Assembly (NCBI RefSeq): GCF_008831285.2
Contig: NC_045145.1
Span: 18,616,040 to 18,680,039 of the forward strand
Source: Nymphaea colorata
Taxonomy: Eukaryota > Streptophyta > Magnoliopsida > Nymphaeales > Nymphaeaceae
Reading direction: 5' to 3'
DNA length: 64,000 nt
The position numbers and the translations under genes are program-made. The notes beneath the pieces are model-generated. The model was not told the origin of the DNA. It ran no database searches and saw only the letters and a program-made list of their open reading frames with translations. Positions 12,364 to 24,002 of the stretch are shown one piece after another; position 1 is the stretch's first letter, and each line of letters begins with the position of its first letter.

Positions 12364-13221
12364 TTAACGTAGTTGGTATCATTCCACTTCTAATTGGATA
12401 TAATGCAAAGGTTGCGTCTAAAAAAGGTGTATGTCAGGTTCTGGTCTAAGTTGAGAAGGAAGAGGTAAAACGTAGACCTCTGAGTTCTTTTGATTGGGGA
12501 TGATACAAAATATGCGCCTCAATTAGATGCAATTCGGTCCATATTCTAAGTTACAAAAAGAGGGAACCTGCATAGGTCTGGTTTCGTCTCAGCAAGTACC
12601 CTTCTTACGTTTGGTTATTTTGCCCTTTCCTTTAGCAGTTTGCTATGTTCGATTTCAGGGTTTACCAGGAACCTATTCGATGACTCGAGAAAAAGAGTCA
12701 GAAGGATGCTGCTTAAAAATACAAGTTGGCATAAAAGGCCGACCACGAACACGTATTGACCATCTTCATTTTCCTACATTGCAATCGCTCCATCTCTAAC
12801 AAACCTTATTATGCTTAAGTGGCAGGCTTTTGCCAGACTACTGGTGATCCAAACAACGCAACTTGTTCATAGGCGGTCATCCTTTTTAAGTGCACTAACA
12901 TGTACTGATGAGCAGCGTTTTTCCTGGAACTGATTTATCTTTTCTTATGCTTCCTGTTCAAACTGTTCCTTGATCAATGTGACATGTTAATGTGGGCATG
13001 TTTGATTGCCGAAAATGATTTTGACAGCATAAATCCAAGTGTTCGTTTGGGTGTTTAGCTAGATCCTGTCAAGGGCAACTAACTTTTTTTCTTCAAGTTA
13101 TTTTAAAAATGGAAAAACTAAAAAGTATATATCGGCCTTGTATTGCATTGGACGCGGTTGATGTTATGATGTACACTATGATGCAGGGCGACATTGATGA
13201 CGTTGATACATTTAAGACTCG

Positions 13222-13368
13222 GGAACTTGCCGGGCGTGGGTTGGAGTTGATCCTTAGCTCATTTAAAACTTGAGCCGGCCTTAGGTTGGAGTTCGATCCT
13301 TGGCTCATTTTAAAACTTGAGCCGGCCCTAGGTTGGAGTTCGACCCTTGGCTCATTTTAAAACTTGGT
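13222..13368 (+). repeat. Minisatellite, about three copies of a 45-47 bp unit
   Basis: The unit runs from AACTTG(AG)CCGG through TTGGAGTT and GATCCTTGGCTCATTT. The TTGGAG word recurs at 13241, 13286 and 13333. Copies 2 and 3 are nearly identical and copy 1 is more diverged. Confidence 0.85.
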
Positions 13369-15080
13369 CCGGGCCTTGCCTGACCTTGCAACTTGCCTGT
13401 TTACTTTGGGTCGGGCTGTGTGGGAATAGGCCCTTTACTGAAGCTTGGATTAGAGTCACTTTTGGAATTGAGTACCCAATATAGTTTTTAGGTTGATAAA
13501 CAGGCATTTTGTTTTGTATAAAACTTGAATCTCCTGGTGTATTATCGTCTGCCCTCTTTATGATTTTTTTTTTTTTAGTTTATGATTTGCTTGGTTTGTC
13601 TCTAATTTTGTTGTTTTACAATAAGGATAAGACATTTTTGGCTGGGGACTTCATTCGTTTAAATTAAAGTGGGGAGGTCGCTGTATATTGTTTGATCTGT
13701 GCCTATAAAATCGGGCTTGGCCCAACCTATTTGTTACCGGGGTGGAGCGGGCTTTTTCCGGGTTAATAGGCCTTTGCAAGTTGGGTAACTAGCTGGCTCA
13801 GTCTTTTTTTTTTTCTTGTTTTGTTGAAGAAAACAAGCTTTGAACCCTTTTTGTTTATCGTGTACTGCTGAGAGGTCGCTCCATTATTGAGATCTGATTT
13901 GGTCAATCAATCGTGTCTTAGAAGTGTTTTACATGATATCTTTTTGGAGCACTTCGACTGTACATACGTCTTAGTTCAGTAATTGAAAGTTACGCGACAC
14001 TATTAAAGGAATACATATGCGTTATAAATCGTTTAAAAACTTGGTTATTAGTTCATAGAGTGCCACATGTAAAAATTATTTTTACCACTAAAGCAAATTT
14101 TTGTACTTTGACTTTAAGGAAATAATTTTATACATGACACTCGCTGAACTATTAATAAAGACTTAAGTTGATCGAGCAGCGTGTATTCTCATAGTTATCA
14201 ATTTGCTCTTTTCTTTGTGTGGGGGGGGGGGGGGGAAGGCATTGTCTTCTTGTAAGGTGAAATAGCGAAGATGATAGAAGGAGGGTCCGGCGGTTGGTTG
14301 GAAGTTGTAATCCTACGTCCTTTTCTATGTTGCTGGTGGCGCCTTTTTGTTGAAAAGGACAGAGAGAGAGAAGAGGAGGACGAGGGGAAACGAGAAAAAA
14401 ATGAGGAAAATAAGTGGAGAAAGAGAGTCCCTTTCAGTTGGGTGCGTTATCTTTTTCATGCTCGGAGCGATCGTGTCTCTCTCTCACTTGATGTTACTTT
14501 TTCTCGTCATTTTTGTCGCTTTTCCGCGGAAAGGTTCCCAAAGCGGCTCGAGATGCGGACAAACACATCTAGTATTTTCTCATTTAGGGTGATTGGACTC
14601 TATTTGCCTTATGAACTTAACATGCTCTTACTTTCGATCGGACACCTGAACCAAACCCATACCCAACCCCATGTGATCCCAAACCTTAGTAAAGAGGCTA
14701 CGTTTCAACTAACTTGTCATGTTCATGACATGCTTCTAACCGTTATTCTTTGAATACTAGATAATTTTTAAGTTTGCCACAAACTTTTAACGTCTACCTT
14801 TTTTTTTTTTTTCATATAACATAGCTGGTTAGATTGACATATTAGTGAAAGTTTAGTTCTTCGATTCTCGTGGGTGTTATGTATTTGTACTACAAGCAGT
14901 GGGTGTGAGATACTTTAGTTGATGGGTGTTTGCTCTTTATCTAGGTTTCGAAACAGCCCTGAACGTCAAATGTCGAGGTAAGGGCTTTGGTTTATTGGAG
15001 GTATCTCTCTCTCCTCTCCTATCAAGGTTGACAAATTATTACCTGTAATTATTCAGCAACAATTAATAATGAACATGCAT

Positions 15081-15265
15081 TCAAAAGGGTTGTAGCGCAC
15101 TCAGCGGCAAGGTGGTCCACTTCAAAAGGGTTTAAAGTTCAAATCCTGTGGGCAATGTTATAACTATAGGGGTGATGTTGTAGATAGATGAGTACAAGGG
15201 GAGGCAGTTGTCTCTCTTCAAGGCTGTGGAGATAACCCAAAAACAAAAAAAAGAACCATTGACGG
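15081..15265 (+). mobile_element. Probable tRNA-derived SINE
   Basis: The head carries an A-box-like word (ACTCAGCGG, about 15097-15105) and a B-box-like word (GTTCAAATCC, 15137-15146), spaced as in a tRNA promoter. An unrelated body follows and ends in an A-rich tail near 15238-15253. ACATGCAT occurs at 15073-15080 and again at 15266-15273, a possible 8-bp target-site duplication, though it lies about 12 bp beyond the A tail. It does not fold as an intact tRNA, so I do not call a tRNA gene. Confidence 0.45.
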
Positions 15266-15736
15266 ACATGCATACTGTTCCTCCTAAAACTTATGTCTCT
15301 ATCTATATGAATTTTGGGTGCCGTGATATTTTTCACTAACATCTTCAAGGGGAGTTGGCCTTAACCCATGCCGAGGTTTTCTCTATATAGTATTTTGCTT
15401 AGTTTTCTCTATATAGTATTTTGTTTAAATGTAAGCCACTACAAAGTGGTATCGAATCGCTGATAGGTGTCTTCTATCACCCAATGTCATTTCAAGCTAC
15501 GTAATACATCTGGATCCATGTGCACCCGTCTTGGCTACGTGGCTCATGATCGAGCCCAAGTGTGAGTCGACGTGGGTCGGGCCAAAGCGCAGAGTAGCAT
15601 GTGGGCGCGCACCGTGTGGACTCACATGTGGGCAGTTTTCCACACAGTTTCACAAACTTTATTTATTTGCGCATTAGGGATTTCCGACCATGGATTTATT
15701 CATATACTACGTGTCTCTTTATCATTTTATTGCCCA

Positions 15737-15738
<2 letters not shown>

Positions 15739-15777
<39 letters not shown>
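15739..15777 (+). repeat. Poly-T tract of about 39 bases
   Basis: An uninterrupted T run. It could be the reverse-complement A tail of a retroposed sequence, but no element is identifiable next to it. Confidence 0.9.
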
Positions 15778-15780
<3 letters not shown>

Positions 15781-17522
15781 GAATGCCTCTTGACAAAAAA
15801 TTTCTTGTTCGGCGGTTGGTTGACATAGTCTATATAATAAGAAAAAGCTTTTCTTCAAATTACCCCTCAAATTTCATCAACGCACGCCAGAGTTTTGGCC
15901 CCTACCAATTTTCAGGCAACTTGTCAGCAAGGGTCTGGCAAATGGAGAGCGTTTGCCGTGTTCATTAAGGGGCACTTTTGTCTTTTGACATGCAATTAAA
16001 AAATACTTTTTTATGGTGGGGTCGACACTATTTCACCATAAAAAAATTAATTTTTGTCATTTCTAGCCCCTAATACATTCTCTACTAAAATGATTGAGCC
16101 AAACACATGAAGTGCAAAAGACGTGTGGAAAAACAAAAGAGTGTTTTGCTCATGCGGATTGCGTACCCTTTCATTATTGAACTTCAGAGTATAGAGGTCT
16201 AAGCTAATATGCATGAAGGAAAGATCTAAGAAAACCCAAATCTATGGTGAATTTACCTGAAAAAACAAGTACAGTGAATGGTGATCTTCATTTTTTCTTT
16301 AGTTCCTTTGTGAGCCCTGTGCCTTTTTTTTTTTTTTGCAGATGTATACAACAGAACATGACTCCCATATATTCAACTTTTGACTTGCCTTTGACTTGAA
16401 GATCTTCGGTTGGTGGTCCTTTTTCATTTTATATGCAGTCCAATTGATGAAGGCACACCAGAAACAGGTCTAAAAAAATGGTTTAGTGGGGAAGAGGAAG
16501 ATCAATTGTATCTTGTTGGGCATTTTGCTTGCTAATCACTCATTTGATCTTAACTAACTTGAAAAGGCAATCAACTTTTTCATGGTTGATTATAAACTTA
16601 ATCCTACCTGACCCACTAATATGATCCCACTCACGTTGAAAGCACAAGTTATCTTTCGGAAAACTGTTGCTAATGGTGGGGTTCTTGTTCTTGTTCTTGT
16701 TCTTTCTTAAAGTGATCTGTACGGAACTCTCGACGCATCTCGACAGTGTATTTGTAGGTCATGAATTCCAACCTACCCCTAATAACTTCAGCTCTTTGGT
16801 TAGAAATAAGGATAACCAACCACTTAAATAACCTTTTATAAACACCACGAGATTTTTCATAATTTTAGATAAGATTAAATTTTCACGTTACAGTATTGAA
16901 ATTTATATTTGATGGTTTGGAATTTTGATTAAAAAGTGAAAAGAATCATAATTTCTAGTCGAACTGATATGAAATCAAAGCTTCAGGTTTTAGTTTCTTA
17001 ATTTCGGAAATACAATACCTTGTTTGTTTAAAGATTTCAACTTCAAGTATTTTGATTCTAAAATGTCATGAGTCTAAGTGTACCAAATGTCCCTTAAATG
17101 ATAGTTTAAAGTGGTTTCCAACAATAGAGAATGATAGTATTAAAGTGGTTCCCTAAGGTTGGGTTCCTAGTAGTGAAAGATCGGGTTCTCAAATGGCTTT
17201 TCGGAAACAGTAATCACTTAAAAGAATTTCACGGGAAAGAATGGTCATGTATCGAAATTTTACTATGAAACTCACAGTGGCTCTCTGCCTCTCTCTCCCT
17301 CACTCTCGACTCTGTGCCAGCATCGTTGTTTTTGCAGACGAGGAGAACCGAGGCCGAGAGAGAGAGAGAGTCTTTGTCCATCTCCCAGCCTTCACTTTTC
17401 CTTCGATCTTAAGCAACTGAAAGCGTGGAACGGTGGAAGTGATTCGGGGTTTCAGGAGATTTTTGGAGTGCCTCCGGCTTTGAGGGTTTGGATGCGAGGA
17501 AGGCAGATCGGGCGTAATTAGG

Positions 17523-19953
17523 ATGGCGGATGCTTCCGGCGAGGGAAGCCGAGAAGGTTCGGCACCGGAGCTAAGCTGCAGCGGCAATGGTTCAGCGGGG
17601 ACGCCGGCGCTGACTGTCTCTGGTTCGTTCAAGGTGAAAAAGAAGAGCGTGATGCGGCCGAGCCTGGATGCCGATGAGTTCATTAACCTCTTACACGGTT
17701 CGGATCCGGTAAAAGTCGAGCTCAATCGGCTAGAAAATGAAGTTAGAGGTGAGTACCGTTGGTTGCCTTCGATCTGTTTTTTCGCTTTAACGAAGGAAAT
17801 TTGAGAGATTTTCCCCGTGAATTCTGGCAATTGAGTGTGAAATTGAAAATGTGCGTTCATAAGTTTTTTATGAGAAAATTTAAGGGTTTTTTTTCCCTTT
17901 TCCAGACAAGGATCGTGAGTTATCCGAGGCTCAGGCGGAGATTAAAGCGTTGAAATTGTCCGAAAGGCAGAGGGAGAAGGCGGTGGAGGAGGTGATCTCA
18001 TCTATTTGTTAATTTCGTCAATTCTATGATTTACAAATTTAATCATTGATCTAGATCTGATTGCTTCGAACAATTTTTTTGGTTTTAATCTGCATTTCAC
18101 TTATTCATCTAGGTTTACATAGTTGTCTGTCAATTTACTGTTTCCATTCAGTTTCAGCTGAGATGTCAGGAATATCACCGTATTGCGTAGACGGGGCTAA
18201 TTACTCCTGTATTTTTAAGTAGAAAGCTCGTTATTCTCAAAATATCAGTTATTCATCATTTTAATTGGAATCTTAACATACAACAGTGTTCTTTTTATTA
18301 GGTTTACTCATGATAATTTTGGCTTTTACTATTTTGTGTATATTCTTCTGATTTAAAACGAAATTTCCTAATTTACTGCGAGTATTTCCTTGTCGACTTT
18401 TTTTCGTGAGATTCCCTCGCCCATATTTTCGCGAGAACCGAGATCTGTGGAATTCAGTTTTTTGTTTCCTGTTCAGAGTCGCCTATTTTTCCTCATCTCG
18501 AGTAGATAGTAGTAGTTCAGGATATCGAGTGATCTATTTACTTGCTTTCTGCGTCCTTCTTTTGAGGGGTTTCTAGCTCAGGGAGGAATTGGCGAAGGTG
18601 GAAGGGAAGCTCAAGCTGACAGAGTCTCTTCTGGAAAGCAAGGTACTTGGTGAACATCGATAAACTGTATGATTCATTGACTAAATAATCATTTGCTTCG
18701 ACACTACAAGTAACTTTGAGTGAACGGATGTCTATGTGCAGAACCTTGAAATTAAGAAAATAAATGATGAGAAAAAGGCATCGTTGGCTGCACAATTTGC
18801 TGCGGAGGCAACACTCCGAAGGGTTCATGCTGCTCAGAAAGATGATGACATGCCCCCAATTGAAGCCATTCTTGCACCACTGGAGGCAGAGATTAAGCTT
18901 GCTCGCCAAGAGGTACTACAGCAGTTTAAACCTAGTCTTTACTGCAAACGCTCTTACAAGGGAATATGCTTGTAGTTTATGCCCTTTCCGATGTTTTTTT
19001 CTTTTCTAGATTGCAAAATTGCAGGATGACAATAAGGCATTAGACCGCCTTACTAAATCAAAAGAAGCAGCGTTGATTGAAGCTGAAAGAACTGTTGAGA
19101 TTGCATTGGCAAAAGCTTCTTTGGTGGATGATCTGCAAAATAAGAACCAAGAGCTAATGAAACAAATAGAAATATGCCAGGTAAGACATTATCGTTGTCT
19201 AATGCCTTCTTCAATTTCGGGCTTCTGAATTGTCATATTTAATGTGCGCGCATCAGTGTGCCTATACACTTTTTCCTGTTTGACTTTAACTTTAAATTCT
19301 TTGTCAGGAAGAAAACAAAATTTTGGATAAAATGCACCGTCTGAAGGTTGCGGAAGTTGAAAAGCTCAGCCAAACTGTACATGAACTGGAAGAAGCTGTT
19401 CTAGCTGGTGGTGCAGCTGCAAATGCTGTGAGAGATTATCAGCGTAAAGTTCAAGAGATGAATGTATGTATGACGATGTTCCACGTGGTATGACTATAAT
19501 CCTACGAAAGTAAAAGATTCTGAGTGTAACATTTCTTTTGTTGCCTCTTAGGAGGAAAGGAAGACCCTCGATAGGGAGTTGGCCCGTGCGAAGGTCACGG
19601 CAAATAGGGTTGCTGTTGTGGTGGCAAATGAATGGAAAGATGCGAATGATAAAGTTATGCCAGTCAAACAATGGCTCGAAGAAAGAAGAGTTTTGCAGGT
19701 GCACAAAAAGTTAACTGTTGTCCCATTTTTTTCTGTTTCCCATTCTAGTCTATACTGTCTGTTACTTTCCTAGTGATAATTGTTTGATATTTTTCCTAAA
19801 GCTAACAAGTATCACTGGAACTGTTGTATATCATCATGTAACTTGCTTCCTGTATTTGATGAAATTTGTATATACATATGTAGGGGGAGATGCAACAGCT
19901 CCGAGATAAACTTGCTGTGGTAGAGCGTGCTGCTAGATCTGAAGCACAGTTAA

Positions 19954-19988
<35 letters not shown>

Positions 19989-20925
19989 GCTAAAAGCCTA
20001 GAATGTTGCTTTTCTTTCATGGCTCTCTCTCTCGCGTAAAATGTAGCTTCTCTTTCATGTCTCCTTAGGAAAAATATCAGCTTCGATTGAAAGTTCTTGT
20101 GGAAAGCTTGAGAGTATCTACAAATGGTACCACAAGGTCTTCCTCAGAGGGAAGAAGTGTCAGCAATGGTCTGCCACGGCGGCAGTCCCTTGGCGGAGCA
20201 GATAATATTTCTAAACTGACAACCAGTGGCTCTCTCTCTAAGCGGCTGTCTTCCCACTCTTTCCATTCAAGGTCTTCCATTTCAAGCAGCAATAGCATGG
20301 TGTTGAGACATGCAAAAGGGGCATCGAGGTCCTTTGATGGTGGTAGTAGGTCATTAAATCAGAGCAAGATCCTGTCAAATGGAACAGAAGCTAGCCATTC
20401 TGTTGATGAAGATTCAAAAAGAACTAGAGATAGTGAGACACATAATTCTTGGGAGGATAGCCCTGACGGGAAGTTCAATGAAGTTCCAAAAGGTGATGGC
20501 AATGAATATGTCTCTGTGTTGTTATATGATATGCTACAGAAAGAGGTTATAGCATTGAGGAAAGCTAGTCTGGAAAAGGATGAAACCCTCAAAGATAAGG
20601 ATGAAGCCATTGAGGTACATCAAACTTATGTAAACTTAAATTAACATGGTGCTTATTAAATTAAGTACACCACAGAGAAAAAGTGAAAATAAGCTGTCGT
20701 ACTTATTTCTTGTCATTGCCATTGCTTGCATTTTAGATGCTGGGAAAGAAGGTAGACACACTAACGAAGGCAATGGAGGTGGAGGCTAAGAAGATGAGAA
20801 GGGAAGTTGCTGCTATGGAGAAGGAGGTAGCAGCTATGCGGCTTGAAAAAGAACAAGAACAAAGAGCAAAGCGACTGAGTAGTTCCAAGGGTTCCATGAG
20901 CTCTCAGGTGCTTCTTGGGCGGTAG
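17523..20925 (+). CDS. MAP70: Microtubule-associated protein 70 (MAP70), ten exons (609 aa)
   Basis: Plant-specific coiled-coil protein that decorates cortical microtubules. Exons by GT-AG sites with continuous phase: 17523-17748, 17906-17991, 18577-18642, 18742-18912, 19010-19180, 19308-19463, 19552-19698, 19884-19955, 20069-20614, 20737-20925. They total 1830 nt, and the length fits the roughly 600-residue family. Family landmarks are the N-terminal PSLDADEFINLLHGSDPVKV, a long heptad-rich coiled coil (about residues 60-390) with LEEAVLAGGAAANAVRDYQR, ANRVAVVVANEWKDANDKVM and QWLEERR, and a Ser/Arg-rich C-terminal linker in exon 9. A last coiled coil lies in exon 10 (EAKKMRREVAAMEKEVAAMR). 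Exon 8's donor runs straight into a (CT)n tract. The stop overlaps a plausible 5' splice site (GCG|GTAGGT), so an alternative C-terminus is possible. The gene is not assigned to a specific MAP70 paralogue. Confidence 0.92.
19957..19986 (+). repeat. (TC)15 microsatellite at the start of MAP70 intron 8
   Basis: The run begins with the T of the GT donor at the end of exon 8, so the donor is GTCTCTCT. This places a polypyrimidine tract at the 5' end of the intron. Confidence 0.9.
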
Positions 20926-22254
20926 GTTTGATCTCTCTGCATGATTATATTGCTTTAGAACAATGATTTTTGTTCTTGTGCTTCTGATAGCTTTCCAGCT
21001 GATCCTATGTGAAAATCTCCAGCAACATGTTAGGATGCTGCTTCACCTCGGGAAATGTGATATTTTGCATTGCATCTGCCGCCATTGGACCCATAACAGA
21101 GACCCTGACAAATATGGTCCATTTAGTCTGAGCCTCCATAACTTGCTTGCAAGGCTGTCCATGATCATCAAAGTTCACATTTATGCCAACTAGGCCAAGC
21201 CTTCTTTACTTTTTTAGCAAACATTTGTTTGAATTGCTTAGTTAAAAAAGTGAAGAAGAAAAAAGGAAGAATACATGCCATCATTTGTTTGTGGAAAGTG
21301 GGCTAAACTAACATTCAAATCTCCAGTTGGTACTTTATAGAAATTTTTGAAGGACGCTTTTAACATGTTTTTGTTCAAATAAAATTTACATTCTAGGTTC
21401 TAAAATAAATTTGTCTCCATCATCATTTCTAGTTTTTTCTTCAATAAGTGCAATAGAAGGATGAGATGCCCCTTCACTGAGCTGATTTGTCTACCTTTTG
21501 GTTGGTATTCACATCTTTCTTATTGCCAGTTGAATTTGGATATGGGAGACAGGCTTCACTTGGATTTGTATGCAAGTTGAGTTTTTACTATATAACCATA
21601 AATTTTCTTGCTTGATGATGCTAAAAAAGTGGTTGTACTGGTCACCATATGGTTATAGACCATGCAAAGGTACAAGCTTAGCACCTGGCACCTCGGTACC
21701 TAGGTGGGGCATCAAGACTTTTCTGTTCTAGTTTTTCATTTTTAGTTGACGTGTTTAGCTTTTCTTCAAGGTTGTTAACTGTGTTGGTAAGACCTGCTTA
21801 GGCATCAAGGTGGTCTTTTAAAGCCCTGATGCCAACTTACTTTCACTTTGGCTGGCCTAGTTATAGAGTTGTTCATTTTGTCTGACAACTAAGTCTTAGT
21901 TGCCAGAAGATCTGAAGGCTTGTCTTTTCGGTCTTTACTGCAACTTGGCATACATCCCTTTTTTTTAGACTTATATTTTTCATCGTGAGCATTAGCTATC
22001 CATATCCATTTTCCGTTGTACAAAAGCAGATTCTCTCAACGAGATGGGGTGTTCTATAATGACATTGGGAAACACTTGGTGTGAGAGCTAACCATTGATA
22101 TAGTATAGAAAAGCCAAAAGAGAGGCAACCTGTAGTCTGTTCATTTTAGAAGGCAGTGATGATCCTTTTTAACCTGTACTTATCAAGCCTTCAATTTTGC
22201 AGATTCATAGCATATGACTTTTAGAAAAGAAAACTGGCAAATTGTTATTCAAGC

Positions 22255-22650
22255 AATGCTAGATAAAGTATAGATGGATATTGAGGGCTCTATCCTTGTA
22301 GGTGTTCATCTGTGGTGCTATGACTGTGCTGCTTAGGACTTGTTGTGGTTCATCAAAAGCCAAGAGTGCAGCATGTTTTTGTGCTTAAAATCTCTTGGCT
22401 AGTGTCTCGAATGGTGTGTTTATGCTGATATTGAAAAAATTGTGGTTTAAGCATTGTAGACAAAATATAGATGGAGATCAAGGATTCTAACCCAGTACGT
22501 CATTAATCTACGTTGCCATGTTTCTGCTACTTAGGACTTTCTATGGTTCATTAAAAGTCGACAACGCAGCATATATTTGTGCACAAGAATTCTTGGTGGA
22601 TGTTGTGATTGTATGTTTATGCTAATATTGGCAAATGTGTGAAAAGATGG
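22255..22650 (+). repeat. Diverged tandem duplication, two copies of about 197 bp
   Basis: Landmarks recur in the same order in both halves: TATAGATGGA, CTTAGGACTT, GGTTCATCAAAAG/GGTTCATTAAAAG, GCAGCAT, TTTGTGC and TGTTTATGCT. The matching positions are offset by 197-198 bp. The copies differ at many sites, so the event is old. Confidence 0.8.
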
Positions 22651-23886
22651 CCGCATATTTTTATGAATGTTCTGTGTGTAGAGAGGCCTTGTTGGCTTTT
22701 TCATGTTGCAGCCTGGGTAGCCAAAAAAAGTGGCAAACAATTTGTTTTAGGCTGTTTGGATTTATTATGATAAGTAAATGATTTTTTGAAAAAATTATGA
22801 TAATGAGTCAAATTACAATTCTTTTGGGATCAATTTTTTGTATGGTTCTAAGAAAAACTTGCTGCTTATTGTATCTTGTTATGTTTTGTTGTGAACACGT
22901 TCTCTGCAGATTCTTTGAGACTTGCAATGATGCTGATCCAGTTTATCTTGATGATTCTTATTTTCCTTTTTTGATTGTTGGGCTATGTAAATCTTTGTTT
23001 CCATTGCACTGATGGGAGCTAATTTTTCATGCACACAGACATTGAAGAAGCACCTCGTGAGTAGCTGAAGAGTTCTGCCTGTGATGTTAACAGATTTCGT
23101 ATTTTAAGGGTGGCATACTGTGTAGCTTTTGACTTTTTCCTCCATATTGATTAAGCTTGTAAATGCCGTCTTCGTGCGCTCCTGTGATGGCAGAAGTTGG
23201 AGCTGGTGGAAGAAGCTGCTCGGTGTCCATCTTGATGGTTGCTTGCACGAAGCAGGACTATGGCATTTAAAATGTTTTCTAACCTTTAGAATGTATTGAT
23301 AAAGTGCTTGATTGATTGTATAGGTCTCTTTCTACTCTAATTTCACATCTTGTGCATATGAGTTTGTGAATATCTTGTAACAGATCTCTGTGATATGATT
23401 TGTTGTGCTATTGGATAATACTGATTTTGGTACTTGTGGGTTAACCTTCTTTGCATTACATGGAGAATACAGGGTCTCGAGAGTTTTATGCGTCCACAAG
23501 AATAGAGCAGCTGATTTATGACGGAAGCATGGCCTTTCCTTTTTATGGAAGATAATGCTTGTTGCAGTTATAGGAAGTTTGGCTAACTAATATGACTGCA
23601 TTTCTGCATGTTCTACGTGCACTGAACCACTGACCCGTTTAATTTCCATCTATCTAATTTTTTTTTTTTTGATAGGGGCATTTCTACGTATCCGTTCCAT
23701 ATCTGATATGATAATCTTTAGATTTGGGTTGTGCAAAGATTGAAGTAGATATGCATTAGGACCAGATTTGGATTTGTCCTTACAGATTTGAATGAATATT
23801 CTAAGACTTGGCAACGGGCTAGCCCTGGGACAAAGTTCGACCCTCTAGCCCATTGAAACTTGGGCCTGCCCAGCCTATCGACTTAA

Positions 23887-24002
23887 GAGGGCATTTGGTA
23901 AAAAGAATGCTACATTCATTAGAATGCAGTGTTCCGTGAGTTATGTTCTAAAAGTGAACGCCTGTTTACTAAAGAACGCGGTGTTCATTACCAAATGCCC
24001 TC
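23887..24002. mobile_element. Tourist-like (PIF/Harbinger) MITE, 116 bp, with TAA target duplication
   Basis: The termini are perfect 15-bp inverted repeats, GAGGGCATTTGGTAA and TTACCAAATGCCCTC. TAA flanks both ends (23884-23886 and 24003-24005), the 3-bp target duplication expected of PIF/Harbinger elements. It has no coding capacity. It sits inside a GC-rich segment of GGGCC/CTAGCCC words that looks like another dispersed repeat. Confidence 0.85.

Larger units (their letters stand above)
11647..17522. other. Intergenic region between the CD2BP2-like gene and MAP70
   Basis: The first few hundred bases are probably the 3' UTR of the CD2BP2-like gene. Beyond that I can support a hAT-like MITE, a 46-bp tandem repeat, a probable SINE and homopolymer runs (G15 at 14221-14235, T39 at 15739-15777), all listed separately. 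A hexamer run of GTTCTT lies near 16680-16705. Open frames at 11927-12112, 12527-12799 and 14271-14753 match no family I recognise, and I do not call them genes. Confidence 0.6.

Noticed and set aside
12527-12799. 90-codon plus-strand frame
   Set aside because: No recognisable motif, no context as a gene, and length expected by chance in this much intergenic DNA.
14271-14753. 160-codon plus-strand frame
   Set aside because: Begins next to a G15 tract, is dominated by a charged low-complexity stretch, and resembles no family.
15137-15146. tRNA gene suggested by a B-box word
   Set aside because: No acceptor-stem pairing or complete cloverleaf; better explained as a SINE head.
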